Shown one piece after another: positions 35,264-44,820 of a stretch of 64,000 bases of DNA. The notes beneath the pieces are model-generated. The model did not search any database. It was not told where the DNA came from and saw only the letters and a program-made list of their open reading frames with translations. Source of the DNA: Caldilineaceae bacterium (GTDB taxonomy: Bacteria; Chloroflexota; Anaerolineae; Caldilineales; Caldilineaceae). The stretch is from positions 1 to 64,000 of the forward strand of contig JAPKMW010000045.1 of NCBI GenBank assembly GCA_026645575.1, read 5' to 3'. Both the position numbers and the translations under genes were made by a program. Within the stretch, counting starts at the first letter, position 1, and each line of letters begins with the position of its first letter.

Positions 35264-37159
35264 CTATGCGGCCGCTAACTCTGCCAATTCATACCAACGC
35301 GTTAGCGTGCTTTCCAGATTGGCGTCCAGCGCGGCTAACTCTTCGCCCACGGCTTGCAGCCGTTGATAGTCGCTACCGCCGCTGTTGATGGCCTCGGTTA
35401 ACGTGGTTTTGGCAAGTTCCAACTCGGCAATGCGCGTTTCGAGACTTTCCAACTCCCGTTGCTCTTTCCAAGTGAGTTTGCGGTTGGCGCTGGTTGGTTT
35501 TGGCACAGACGGTGCGAGCGCTGCTTTAACCGGCGTTGCAACCGACATCGTGGCTTGCTGCTCCTCGGTGCGCAAGCGGAGATAGGTGCTGTAGGGGGTG
35601 GGATAGCGCCCGCTCAGTTTGCCATTTTCCACGTTGACCAGAAAATCAACCGTGCGATCCAGAAAATAGCGATCATGGCTGACGACAATCAAGCAGCCCT
35701 GGAAGTAGTCGAGAAATTCTTCCAACACGCCCAAGGTTTGAATGTCGAGGTCATTGGTCGGCTCATCCAAAATCAGGACATTGGGCTGGTGGATCAAGGT
35801 GCGCAGGAGGTAGAGCCGTCGCCGCTCCCCACCGCTGAGGGTGGCAATGCGGCCATAGTGCATGGGGCGCGGAAAGAGAAACCACTCCAACATGTGGGCG
35901 GCTTCCACCCGTTCGCCATCTTTGGTACGAATGAGCGGCGCTTCTTTTTCGATGAATTCGAGCAAGCGCATCTGCTCATGTAGATCGGCGCTACGTTGAT
36001 CATAATAGGCCACCTGCACCGTATCGCCCCAGGTGATTGTCCCTTCATCCGGCGTGGTTTTGCCGGTTAACAGGTCGAGCAGCGTACTTTTGCCTGCGCC
36101 ATTTGGTCCCATCACCCCAATGCGATCCCCCGGTTCAAGCATCAAATCGACGCCGTCGAGGATCGTTTTGTCGCCGTACCGTTTGGTCAACCCTTTGGCG
36201 GTCAACACGGCATTGCCCAACCGGCGACCGGCCAGGGCAATCGAGACCTTGTCTTCGCCACGGTCATAAGCGATCTTCATCAACTCCTGGGCGCGTTGGA
36301 TGCGCGCTTTTTGCTTAGTGCTGCGCGCCATCGCACCCCGGCGCAACCATTCCAACTCGCGCTTAATCAACTTCTGCCGTTTGGCTTCCGCCGCGACTAG
36401 CCGTTCATGACGCGCTTCGTGGTCTTCCAGGTATTTTGTGTAGTTGCCGACATAGCTGACCAACTGCCGCCGGTCCAGCTCGACAATGCGATTGACCACC
36501 CGATCCAGAAAGTAGCGGTCATGCGTAACCATCAGCAGCGCGCCAGGGGTGGTCGCCAGATACTCTTCCAGCCAGGCGACCGTTTCGGCGTCAATGTGGT
36601 TAGTTGGCTCGTCAAGGATTAACAGGTCGGCGCGGTCGATGAGGGCGCGGGCTAGGGCCACCCGTTTGCGTTGCCCACCACTGAGTGTTCCCACCTTGGC
36701 GGCAAAATCGGGGATGCCTAACTGGGTCAAAATGGTCTTGGCATTGGCTTCTGCCGCCCAGCCTTCGGCCTGATCCAGTTCCGCACTGAGCGCAGTCAGG
36801 CGGGTTTGTAGCGCTGTGTCAGTTGGCTGCGTTTGCAGTGCGTGGCTTGTCTCTTCATAGTCCCGCAAGAGACGCATCTGCGGCGAATCGCTGTAGAAGA
36901 TGGTCTGCAAGACGGTCAGCGCGTCATCCAGATCCGGCTCTTGCGCCAGATATTCAGTACGGATATGGCCCCAGGTCGTCACGCTGCCGCCGTCGGGCAT
37001 TTCCAGGCTCGCAGCCAGTCGCAGCAGCGTGCTTTTGCCGCTGCCATTAATGCCAATCAGACCAATGCGGTCGCCTTGGTTGATGAGCATGTTCGCGCCG
37101 TCGAAAAGGAGGCGTTCACTGTATTGTTTCGAGAGGTTCGTAATCGTGAGCAGATTCAT
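35264..37159 (-). CDS. ABC-F family ATPase, Uup-like
   Basis: A 631-residue soluble protein with two ABC ATPase domains and no membrane segment. The start at 37159 places the conserved MNLLTITNLSKQYSERLLFDGANM first; no Shine-Dalgarno is visible. Domain 1 has GINGSGKST, TLSGGQRKR and LLILDEPTNHID; domain 2 has GPNGAGKSTLLDLL, LSGGERRRL and VLILDEPTNDLD. Between them lies the arm-linker with EWLRRGAMARSTKQKARIQ. The C-terminal coiled coil (KLTWKEQRELESLETRIAELE) is the CTD typical of Uup. Family members act on ribosomes or, for Uup, on DNA-related processes. Resistance function is not suggested. Confidence 0.93.
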   Translation of the reverse strand: MNLLTITNLSKQYSERLLFDGANMLINQGDRIGLIGINGSGKSTLLRLAASLEMPDGGSVTTWGHIRTEYLAQEPDLDDALTVLQTIFYSDSPQMRLLRDYEETSHALQTQPTDTALQTRLTALSAELDQAEGWAAEANAKTILTQLGIPDFAAKVGTLSGGQRKRVALARALIDRADLLILDEPTNHIDAETVAWLEEYLATTPGALLMVTHDRYFLDRVVNRIVELDRRQLVSYVGNYTKYLEDHEARHERLVAAEAKRQKLIKRELEWLRRGAMARSTKQKARIQRAQELMKIAYDRGEDKVSIALAGRRLGNAVLTAKGLTKRYGDKTILDGVDLMLEPGDRIGVMGPNGAGKSTLLDLLTGKTTPDEGTITWGDTVQVAYYDQRSADLHEQMRLLEFIEKEAPLIRTKDGERVEAAHMLEWFLFPRPMHYGRIATLSGGERRRLYLLRTLIHQPNVLILDEPTNDLDIQTLGVLEEFLDYFQGCLIVVSHDRYFLDRTVDFLVNVENGKLSGRYPTPYSTYLRLRTEEQQATMSVATPVKAALAPSVPKPTSANRKLTWKEQRELESLETRIAELELAKTTLTEAINSGGSDYQRLQAVGEELAALDANLESTLTRWYELAELAAA

Positions 37160-37204
37160 GAATAGAATAACCAAAATTTCATGCGACCCTAGCGTCAACA
37201 AAGC

Positions 37205-37356
37205 TGCCAGTCACGGTGTGACGACTGACGGTAGCCGAGGGTTTCAACCCTCGGACTGGGCACGTGACCCCAATGGATCATTGTCACCTCCCGGCGCGAT
37301 TGGCATGAGGAAACCGGCCTTGAAAGACCGGTCTACCATCAGCCGCCACGCCGTGG
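37205..37356. repeat. Cluster of three short hairpins
   Basis: Within the divergent spacer lie CCGAGGG-TTTCAA-CCCTCGG (37235-37254), CCGGCCTTGAAAGACCGG (about 37313-37332) and CCACGCCGTGG (about 37343-37353), plus CAGTC-N-GACTG near 37209-37228. They lie upstream of both the ABC-F gene and the lipase gene and are of a type dispersed in related genomes. Function unknown. Confidence 0.6.
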
Positions 37357-37503
37357 CTCTTAAAAAATAACGTCAACAAAATTATAACATGACCTCCCTG
37401 ATTGACAGAACTGCGCCATCAATCAGGGTTGTTATTTGGGCTGACCTATCATTTTGTGGCAAAATCCTTACACGAAACAGACAGCGATTGGAGAACAGGC
37501 GCA

Positions 37504-38574
37504 ATGGATCGAAAAATCGGACGGATCTGTTTACTCATGGCGGGCGCTTGCTTGCTCGTTCTCCTGATTCCGCTGGCGCTGGTGGCCCATTGGACGCTCT
37601 TTCTCCAGATCGATGACAGCGCTACGCATCGGGCGACGGCGCGTCTACTGGCGGCAGCGGACACGGGCGGTACGCCACTGCGCCTGCCGATCATCGTGGT
37701 GCATGGGCTAATGGATGGCGATGTCGATCAAGCGAGCGCTTGCGCCGCTGACGGTACCTTTGCCTATGAAACCCTTCTCGCCGAAGGGCGTTATAGCCCG
37801 CTCCATAGCCTTGGTCCTTGGCTGATTGCCGATGGGTACGCCCCCTATTATGTGATCCTTGCCACCGCACCGGACCGCACCCCAACGTTCAAAGAGAATG
37901 GCCGCTGTCTGGAAGCACAATTGCGCAATCTGGTCGCTCACTTGGGTGATGAAGCCCCGAAAAAATTTACCATCATTGCCCATAGCATGGGGGGCCTGGT
38001 GACGCGCGCCTGTTTAGCCCAGAGTGAATTTTGCCGTTCGATCACCGAACGGCTGATCACCCTGGGTACACCGCACAATGGTACCAATCGCACCCTGGGC
38101 CTAAAAACGGGCGAACCGGATTGCGCCGCCGACCCGGGGTTGTGCCAGATGGTCGATCACGCCCGCACCAGGGCCTTTAATGCCAAAGCGCCGAACCTCC
38201 CCGGTATTCACTTCATTTTTATCGGCGGCACGCAGGGCATCTTCCAACGACTGCTGTTTCATGAGAATGACGGGCTAGTTGGCGCCTGGAGCGCTATCGG
38301 GATGCTCTTTGACGCTGCGGGTCAACCGCACTGGGCGGAATGGACAAAACCCAACCCACCCACGGTCTACTTTGTCACCAACAAACACGCAGTCAGTCGG
38401 CGCCCGGGCTTTGCCTATTCGGAAGCGCCCGCCCCTGGTCAGGTTAGCGAAGCCTACGCTTGCATTCGCTACGCCCTGGGCAAAACCGCAGAACGCCCAA
38501 CGGTCTGCCGCACGCCAACACAATCCAGTCCGGCCCTTTTGCGCCTGGGGCCGCAGTTCGTTGAACAGCCGTAG
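37504..38574 (+). CDS. Secreted or membrane-anchored lipase, alpha/beta hydrolase, copy 1
   Basis: A 356-residue protein; GGAG lies 10 bases before the ATG at 37504. An N-terminal hydrophobic segment (about 9-28) is a signal anchor. The fold begins at PIIVVHGLMDGD, and the nucleophile is the Ser of IIAHSMGGLVTRA. Candidate Asp and His of the triad are in HENDGLVGAWSA and TNKHAVSRR. TLGTPHNGTNR resembles lipase and PGAP1-type esterases. Several cysteines outside the membrane (GRCLE, ARACLAQSEFC, PDCAADPGLC, YACIR, VCRTP) may form disulfides. A close paralogue is encoded at 43723-44784. Its upstream DNA shares TGGCAAAATCCTTACA with the paralogue. Confidence 0.85.
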   Translation: MDRKIGRICLLMAGACLLVLLIPLALVAHWTLFLQIDDSATHRATARLLAAADTGGTPLRLPIIVVHGLMDGDVDQASACAADGTFAYETLLAEGRYSPLHSLGPWLIADGYAPYYVILATAPDRTPTFKENGRCLEAQLRNLVAHLGDEAPKKFTIIAHSMGGLVTRACLAQSEFCRSITERLITLGTPHNGTNRTLGLKTGEPDCAADPGLCQMVDHARTRAFNAKAPNLPGIHFIFIGGTQGIFQRLLFHENDGLVGAWSAIGMLFDAAGQPHWAEWTKPNPPTVYFVTNKHAVSRRPGFAYSEAPAPGQVSEAYACIRYALGKTAERPTVCRTPTQSSPALLRLGPQFVEQP

Positions 38575-38636
38575 TCAACAGGCGTGCCGCCGCTTGGCCC
38601 AGCACCGCATGAAACTTGAAATATTATAAATATTAT

Positions 38637-38665
38637 TTGTGTAAAACGACTTTTCCGTGTAAAAT
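38637..38665 (+). promoter_or_regulatory. Promoter of the TPR hybrid kinase gene
   Basis: TTGTGT (38637-38642), 17 bases, then TAAAAT (38660-38665) fit a sigma70-type promoter, in an AT-rich spacer after the lipase stop. The leader would be about 35 bases. Confidence 0.45.
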
Positions 38666-38707
38666 AGAAGGACAAGAATACCTTAGATTGATCCGCTTAT
38701 TCTAAGA

Positions 38708-41044
38708 ATGACTACTCAATCAACCATAACGCTTCCCCTTTCCATTGCTACTATCAGAAGCCAATTACAAACCGCCACCGGCAACAACCGTGTTGATCTG
38801 CTGAATGAGCTATCGGCGCTGTTAAGCAACGAGGAGCCGGCAACCGCCGAAGCCTATGGCCAGGAAGCGTTGGCGCTGGCCACAGCCGCTGCCTACCTTG
38901 CCGGTCAAGCGCCCAGTCATATTTGGCTGGGCGTCGTGGCGAGAAATCAGGGTCAGTTACCTGTTGCTCTGACCCACCTTGAGACCGCGTTATCTATTTT
39001 TGAATCGCTTGCGGATGTATACAATATTGCAAAGGCATGGAATGAGCTGGGAATAACCTATCAAAAGCAAGGCAACTACCTGAAAGCCTTAGAGTTTTTT
39101 CAGAAGTCGTCAGCCCAATATGAACGTTTGGGTGAACAAGCGCGCCTCGCCTCCTGCCTCAATAACATGGCTGCCATTTATAAATTACAGGGCGACTATG
39201 AGATGGCGCTTGCACTTTACGAGCGGACTTTAAAACTGAAACAAGTCTGGGCCGATCAAGCGAAGATTGCCAGCACCCTGAATAACCTGGGGAATCTTTA
39301 CCGGGAAACAGGCGACCCGCAGCAGGCGCTGGTTTATCTTACACAAGCCGAAGCGTTGCTGCACACGGCGGGTAATAAGCGCCACTGGGCTATCGTTTTG
39401 GGTAATATCGCCTGGTGCTATACTACCCTTGGCGAATTGGACAAAGCGGAGCAAATGCTATTGCCGTTGCTTGTAACGCACGAGGCGCTGCACAACCGCG
39501 AAAGCCTGATACGGGCGTTGTTGTTGCTGGCGGAAATTGCTCACGCGCGGGCGCAGTATGAGCAAGTTTTCCACTATGCTAACCATGCGCTGGCCCTCGC
39601 CGAGCCGGCGGGCGCCAGGCTAGAGAGTCGCGATGCGCATCGGTTATTAGCCGCTGCCTATGCCGGCGTCGCCGATTATCAAGCTGCGTATGAGCATCAC
39701 CAGCATTTCCATACCCTCGACCGCGCCATTTTTAACTATGAAAGTAGCTTGCGGATTGCGCAAATACGCAGTCAATATGCAACCGAAATGGCGCAAAAGG
39801 AAGCGGATATCTACCGTCTGCAAAACGAAGAGTTGCGTCAGGCCAAAGAGGCCGCCGAAGCAGCTAACCGGGCCAAGAGCCGCTTTCTCGCCGCCATGAG
39901 CCATGATCTGCGCACGCCTTTGACGGTGATCATCGGCTATGCCGAGTTGCTCCAGAACCGGCATCCTGGTTTACCTGGATTGGCGGCCATCGAACGCAGT
40001 GGTCGCCATTTGTTGGCGCTCATCCAGGATATTCTCGACCTGGCGCGGGTCGAAAGCGGCAAACTCACCTTGTCGCCGCATCTGCTGAACCTGCCGATAT
40101 TTCTAGAAAATTTGCGGGAGATGATGACGCCGCGCGCCGCTGCCAAAGGGCTTGCCTTCTCGGCTGACTTCGACCCAACGTTGCCGAGCTATGTCATGGG
40201 CGACCAACGGCGGATCCACCAAATTCTCATCAACTTGATCGACAACGCCATTAAATTTACCGATATTGGTCAAGTGACGCTGCACGTAACCTTACTTCCT
40301 GGCCCTGATCACGAAACAGATCAGGCCGCGCCGACCAGCGCACCGACCGTAGCGCACCGCCGTTTCCAGTTTGCGGTGGAAGATACGGGCATTGGCCTGG
40401 AACCGGCCGCGCTGGCGACCATCTTTGAGCCATTTCAGCAGGTACACAACCCGCTGCACAACCGTGACGGCCTCGGCCTGGGCTTGGCGATCAGTCGTCA
40501 ATTGGCGGCGTTGATGGGGGGCGAAGTGCGCGCGACGAGCGATCCCGGGTGTGGCAGCACCTTCTTTTTTGAGGTGACGCTGCCCCTGGCCCAAGTTGTT
40601 GCGCAAACCGATGGCCTGCTTGCGCAAATTACCGGCTATGAAGGTGCGCCCGTCACAATTTTGTTGGTGGATGACAACGATGCAACGCGCCAGTTGCTCC
40701 GTGATCGCTTAGAGCCTCTTGGCTTTCTGATCATCGAGGCAGCGGACGGCGCGGGCGGACTGGCGCAAGCACTGCAGCACGCGCCACCCCTGATGCTGGT
40801 TGATCTGATGATGCCGCAGGTCGATGGCTTCGCCCTCATCCGCTGGGTGCGCGCGACGCCGCACCTGACCGAGATGTTTGCCATTGCGCTCTCTGCCAGC
40901 ACCTTTCCTGAGGATGTCGAACACGCCCTGGCCGCCGGCTTTGATCACTTTCTTGCCAAACCGATCGACTTTGCGATGCTGTTAGCGCACATTGGCAATT
41001 TGCTCGGATTACAGTGGACGGTGCGCGCTGGGCCAGCGCCCTGA
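38708..41044 (+). CDS. TPR-containing hybrid histidine kinase with receiver domain
   Basis: A 778-residue soluble kinase. Six or more tetratricopeptide repeats span about 40-330 (for example YNIAKAWNELGITYQKQGNYLKALEFFQ in parts and LNNLGNLYRETGDPQQALVYL). A coiled coil (about 345-385) leads into HisKA with His399 in AAMSHDLRTPLTVIIGY. The ATPase domain has LIDNAIKFTD, VEDTGIGL and GLGLGLAIS. A receiver domain follows with acidic LLVDDNDA, phosphoacceptor Asp699 in LVDLMMPQVDG and Lys in LAKPID. There is no DNA-binding output, so the phosphate is probably passed on by a phosphotransfer protein outside the window. TPRs likely bind a peptide or protein signal. Confidence 0.92.
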   Translation: MTTQSTITLPLSIATIRSQLQTATGNNRVDLLNELSALLSNEEPATAEAYGQEALALATAAAYLAGQAPSHIWLGVVARNQGQLPVALTHLETALSIFESLADVYNIAKAWNELGITYQKQGNYLKALEFFQKSSAQYERLGEQARLASCLNNMAAIYKLQGDYEMALALYERTLKLKQVWADQAKIASTLNNLGNLYRETGDPQQALVYLTQAEALLHTAGNKRHWAIVLGNIAWCYTTLGELDKAEQMLLPLLVTHEALHNRESLIRALLLLAEIAHARAQYEQVFHYANHALALAEPAGARLESRDAHRLLAAAYAGVADYQAAYEHHQHFHTLDRAIFNYESSLRIAQIRSQYATEMAQKEADIYRLQNEELRQAKEAAEAANRAKSRFLAAMSHDLRTPLTVIIGYAELLQNRHPGLPGLAAIERSGRHLLALIQDILDLARVESGKLTLSPHLLNLPIFLENLREMMTPRAAAKGLAFSADFDPTLPSYVMGDQRRIHQILINLIDNAIKFTDIGQVTLHVTLLPGPDHETDQAAPTSAPTVAHRRFQFAVEDTGIGLEPAALATIFEPFQQVHNPLHNRDGLGLGLAISRQLAALMGGEVRATSDPGCGSTFFFEVTLPLAQVVAQTDGLLAQITGYEGAPVTILLVDDNDATRQLLRDRLEPLGFLIIEAADGAGGLAQALQHAPPLMLVDLMMPQVDGFALIRWVRATPHLTEMFAIALSASTFPEDVEHALAAGFDHFLAKPIDFAMLLAHIGNLLGLQWTVRAGPAP

Positions 41045-41135
41045 ACTGTACTATCCCTTGCCGGCGCCCCAGGGCGCTTCTCAAGTTGATTTCAATATAA
41101 GTGATGCCAATGAGTTTTATTGGCTTGCCGCAGCC

Positions 41136-43433
41136 TTACGTCAGCCGCTGCTCTAATTGGTGCATATACTGGAGCGCCTCATCAAGGGTCAGCGGTTTGG
41201 CTCTGGTGGCAAGAGTAGCGTCGGTGAAGGCTTCGCTGACCAGTTGCGCTTGCGCCGCCGCCCGTTGATAGGCCATCTCCACCATTAATTCGGGGGTGTG
41301 GGGGCGCTGTTGTAGGAGATGGTGGGCTGTCTGTTGGATGGCGTTGGCGCTCCAGTGGGTTGGCTCGATGCGGGCGGCGATGCTGGCGCACTGGCAGAGA
41401 AAGGTGGCGACCGCCGTCTGATGGCCCAGTTGGCGCGCCAGCGGTAGCCCTTCGCGGATCAAGGTCAAGGCTGCGCCATAGGCATGACGCCCCAGCGCGA
41501 TTTCGCTGAGGGTGTGGCAGAGGTGCATCTGTAAATCTTTGCGCCCTAGCCGCCGCGTTTGTTCCAAGGCGTGTTGCAATGGCCCTTCCAGCCGGACGCC
41601 CTCGCCGCTGGTGTTGGCTAACATCCCCTGCAAACAGACTGCATAGACCCACGCCAGCAGATGGCCTTGCTGGCTGGCGGCCAACTCGCCCCGCTGAAAG
41701 TAGTGTTGCGCGCCTTGTCGATCACCCTGTACAAAAGCGGCGCGCCCCAACGCCAGCAAGAGGATCGGGTGGTTAAACGCTTCGGCAAAGGGGGTTAACT
41801 CGTTGGCGGCGGCTGCCGTTGCTTCCCAATCGCGCAACGCCAGGTGGGTGTGAAGCAGCCAGCGTAACGCCAACGCCACGGCTTTCTGGTTGCCTTCGGC
41901 GCGGTAGAGGGCTAGGGCGCGTTGTAACCAGGGTAGGGGCGCGGCTGTATTGCCATACAATAAGCCGGCGGTGAGATAGACGCGTGCTTGTAGGGTCGGT
42001 GGGTAGGCCGCCGGATCAGCGTGGAGCAACTGTAACGACCGCTCCGCCCACTGCTGCCCTTCGCTCCAATAGCCACGCACCGACCAGAAATCGCAGAGCG
42101 CGGCCAACAACGCCATGCCGCCTTTGGGATCATGACCGGATTGCCCCGCTTCGCCCAGCGCCCAGATCAACGCCGCACGAAAATTCTCCTGTTCCGCCTC
42201 CAATTGATCGAGCCAGTGCAGTTGTTGGGCTCCGCTCAGGTGGGCATCACCACGCTCGGCCAGTTGGGTGTAGACAGCCAGATGACGCGCCCGAAAATGG
42301 TCGGTGGCGGCGGCTTCGGTTAATCGTTCCAAGGCATATTCCTGGATCGTGAGTAACATGCCATACCGGCGCACGCCCTGGTGATCCTGCGCGATGAGTA
42401 GACTCTTTTCTAAAAGTGCTTCGAGCGTGGCAAGCAGATTCGCGTGCGCCACTTGCGCCCCCCATGCTTCCCCACAGACCGCCTGGATCTCTTCTAGCCG
42501 CGCCCCACCGGCAAAGACCGCTAGCCGCTGAAACAACGCCTGTTCGTTTGCACTTTCCAGCAGACGATAGCTCCAATCGATTGTGTTATAGATTGTCAAC
42601 AGGCGGGGGGGCGCGGTGCGTGGTCCCTGACCCAACAATAGGGACAAGGCGCGCCCCTGGCCCAGTTGCGCTAGCATCGCCGCCGGTGGTAACAAGCGTA
42701 CCCGCGCAGCGGCCAGTTCAATCGCCAGCGGCAATCCATCGACCCAGTGACAGATCTGGGCAATCGACCAAAGCTGTTCATCCGTGAGCGTTAGATCGAG
42801 CGTCGCCAGTCGCGCCCGTTCGATAAAGAGCCGAACGGCGCTGGCCTGACGCAATTGATCGAATTGTTCCGGCGGGCTGACCGGTTGCTGGCGATTCTGC
42901 CAGCCTTGCAGCACAGAGAGCGGCGCCAGCACAAAGAGTTGCTCCCCTGGTACCCGCAACGCTTCGCGGCTGGTGGCGATGATCTTGCTGTGCGGACAAC
43001 GCAGCGCCAATTGTTGCACCACCTCGGCGCAGGCGGTCACCACATGTTCACAATTATCCAGCAGTAACAAACAAGTGCGATCCGCCAGCAGCGCCGCCAC
43101 GGCGTCCAGCAATGATGCGTCCGCCTCCACCGTCAGGGCAAAAACGGCGGCAATCTCTTGGACAATGCGCCCTGCTGGACTCCGCACTGGCAACGCGCTG
43201 AGATCAACCCACCACAGTCCGCCCGGAAAGTGGGGATTGCCGCTTGACAACTCCGGCGGCGTTTCATCCAAAAGACGGGCTAACTCCAGCGCCAGCCTGG
43301 TCTTGCCCATCCCACCGGCTCCGACAATCGTAATAATGCGCGGCTGTGGCAGTTGCAATAACTCCCACAATTGATCCAGATCCTCTATCCGCCCTACAAA
43401 CGAAGTCAATGGAAAAAGAATATTTGTCGCCAT
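41136..43433 (-). CDS. NB-ARC/STAND ATPase with TPR-like repeats, no DNA-binding domain
   Basis: A 765-residue signal-transduction ATPase of the AfsR/MalT-related class. The N-terminus FPLTSFVGRIEDLDQLWELL leads directly to Walker A IVGAGGMGKTRLALELA, Walker B TCLLLLDNCEHV and sensor ATSREALRVPGEQLFVLAPL. The winged-helix region then precedes TPR-like helices (about 390-740). Relatives carry a BTAD/SARP domain in front or a LuxR HTH at the end; here both are absent. The protein would have to act through a partner, by oligomerising on ATP and signal binding. It is convergent with the hybrid kinase gene across 91 bases and divergent from the second lipase. Confidence 0.85.
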   Translation of the reverse strand: MATNILFPLTSFVGRIEDLDQLWELLQLPQPRIITIVGAGGMGKTRLALELARLLDETPPELSSGNPHFPGGLWWVDLSALPVRSPAGRIVQEIAAVFALTVEADASLLDAVAALLADRTCLLLLDNCEHVVTACAEVVQQLALRCPHSKIIATSREALRVPGEQLFVLAPLSVLQGWQNRQQPVSPPEQFDQLRQASAVRLFIERARLATLDLTLTDEQLWSIAQICHWVDGLPLAIELAAARVRLLPPAAMLAQLGQGRALSLLLGQGPRTAPPRLLTIYNTIDWSYRLLESANEQALFQRLAVFAGGARLEEIQAVCGEAWGAQVAHANLLATLEALLEKSLLIAQDHQGVRRYGMLLTIQEYALERLTEAAATDHFRARHLAVYTQLAERGDAHLSGAQQLHWLDQLEAEQENFRAALIWALGEAGQSGHDPKGGMALLAALCDFWSVRGYWSEGQQWAERSLQLLHADPAAYPPTLQARVYLTAGLLYGNTAAPLPWLQRALALYRAEGNQKAVALALRWLLHTHLALRDWEATAAAANELTPFAEAFNHPILLLALGRAAFVQGDRQGAQHYFQRGELAASQQGHLLAWVYAVCLQGMLANTSGEGVRLEGPLQHALEQTRRLGRKDLQMHLCHTLSEIALGRHAYGAALTLIREGLPLARQLGHQTAVATFLCQCASIAARIEPTHWSANAIQQTAHHLLQQRPHTPELMVEMAYQRAAAQAQLVSEAFTDATLATRAKPLTLDEALQYMHQLEQRLT

Positions 43434-43722
43434 CTGCCACTTGCTTTCCTCTTGCCCGTTTCCCCAGGCTTCGTTTCGGCGCGACCCACCTTACAGTTGT
43501 GTTACCTGCCTTATTATCCAACAGGCTGGCCCTCAGGTCAAGATTGGTATGTTAATTTACGATTTAAAAGATAAAGATGTGTGCGTTTGCAAAGGCGCTG
43601 GCTCCACCCCGGCGGCAGAAGGGTTTGCCTTCTCCACATCCTTTGATTTGACAACCGGCTATGGCTTTATGGCAAAATCCTTACAATAACGAAGAGTGAA
43701 GTGGTGGAGAGAGGGAAGGATC
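43434..43722. other. Divergent spacer upstream of lipase copy 2
   Basis: About 290 bases separate the ATPase and lipase genes. TTGACA (43648-43653) is a good -35 box for the lipase, but the -10 (TATGGC, spacing 14) is poor. The block TGGCAAAATCCTTACA at 43671-43686 is the same as that before lipase copy 1 (about 37455-37471), so the duplication includes upstream DNA. No other gene or strong hairpin seen. Confidence 0.4.
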
Positions 43723-44784
43723 ATGGCGGCAAGTGTGCGATGGAGTTGTTTATTGGCGGTGAGTGTTTTTCTGCTCATGCTGATGATTTCCATTGCCGTC
43801 GTCGGCTATTGGACGCTCTTTTTGAGCATTGATGATACGGTGATCCAGCAAGCCGCGGCGCATGAACTGCGAACAGATTCGGCGCTGCGCACGCCGATCA
43901 TCGTCGTCCACGGCTTACAGGATGGTGATGCTGACCTGGCGAGTGGCTGTGCGGCCACCGCTGGCCCTTTTGCCTATGAAACCCTCCTGGCCGAAGGGCG
44001 CTATATTCCGCTCCACAGCATTGGTCCCTGGCTGATTGCCGATGGCTACGCCCCTTACTATGTGATCCTTGCCACCACGCCAGATCGCACGCCCGCGTTG
44101 GAAGAAAATGGACGCTGCCTGGAAAGGCAACTGCGCAATCTGGTGGCGCGCTTAGGTGACACAGCCCCGGCAAAATTCACCATCATCGCGCACAGCATGG
44201 GGGGACTGGTGACCCGCGCCTGTTTAGCCCAAAGTGACTTTTGCCACAACGTCACCAAACAAGTGATCACCCTCGGCTCGCCCCACAATGGCACGAATCG
44301 CACCCTGGGTCTAAAAACCGGTGAACCCGATTGCGCCGCCGATCCGGGGCTGTGTCAGATGGTTGATCATGTGCGGACGCGCGCTTTTAACGCCAAAGCG
44401 CCCAATCTGCCGGGTATCGCATACACCTTTATCGGCGGCACCGAGGGAATTTTGCAGCGGGTGCGTCTCTTCCATGAAAATGACGGGCTGGTCGGCGCTT
44501 GGAGCGCCGTCGGCATGCTCTTTGACGCCGACGGTCAACCCCAGTGGGCGGAATGGATCCAGCCCAACCCACCCACGATCTACTTTGTTGCCAACAAACA
44601 TGCCGTCAGCCGTCGCCCCGGTTATGCTTATTCTGAAGCGCCTGCCCCTGGCGCGTTCAGTGAAGCTTACATCTGCATTCGCTATGCACTAGGCAAAGTC
44701 GCAGAACGCCCTGCGGTCTGTCGCACACCAGCCAATCCTACACCAGCCCTGTTGCGCCTGGGGCCGAAGGTTGTTGAAGAGTAG
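43723..44784 (+). CDS. Secreted or membrane-anchored lipase, alpha/beta hydrolase, copy 2
   Basis: A 353-residue paralogue of the lipase at 37504. The ATG at 43723 has GGGAAGGA just upstream; a GTG nine codons earlier is possible. The N-terminal signal anchor (LLAVSVFLLMLMISIAVVGYW) is followed by PIIVVHGLQDGDADLASGC, nucleophile IIAHSMGGLV, TLGSPHNGTNR, Asp in HENDGLVGAWSA and His in ANKHAVSRR. Most of the length from the hydrolase start to the end is closely similar in protein and DNA. It is followed after 36 bases by the cytochrome c lipoprotein gene, probably in one transcript. Substrate unknown; lipid ester hydrolysis outside the membrane is likely. Confidence 0.85.
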   Translation: MAASVRWSCLLAVSVFLLMLMISIAVVGYWTLFLSIDDTVIQQAAAHELRTDSALRTPIIVVHGLQDGDADLASGCAATAGPFAYETLLAEGRYIPLHSIGPWLIADGYAPYYVILATTPDRTPALEENGRCLERQLRNLVARLGDTAPAKFTIIAHSMGGLVTRACLAQSDFCHNVTKQVITLGSPHNGTNRTLGLKTGEPDCAADPGLCQMVDHVRTRAFNAKAPNLPGIAYTFIGGTEGILQRVRLFHENDGLVGAWSAVGMLFDADGQPQWAEWIQPNPPTIYFVANKHAVSRRPGYAYSEAPAPGAFSEAYICIRYALGKVAERPAVCRTPANPTPALLRLGPKVVEE

Positions 44785-44820
44785 CCTCGCCTTTTTGTTG
44801 AAGTTTTACAGGAGGATGCA

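Noticed and set aside
37504..44784. Composite transposon formed by the two lipase genes
   Set aside because: The copies are in direct orientation but encode hydrolases; no transposase, terminal inverted repeats or target duplications were seen.
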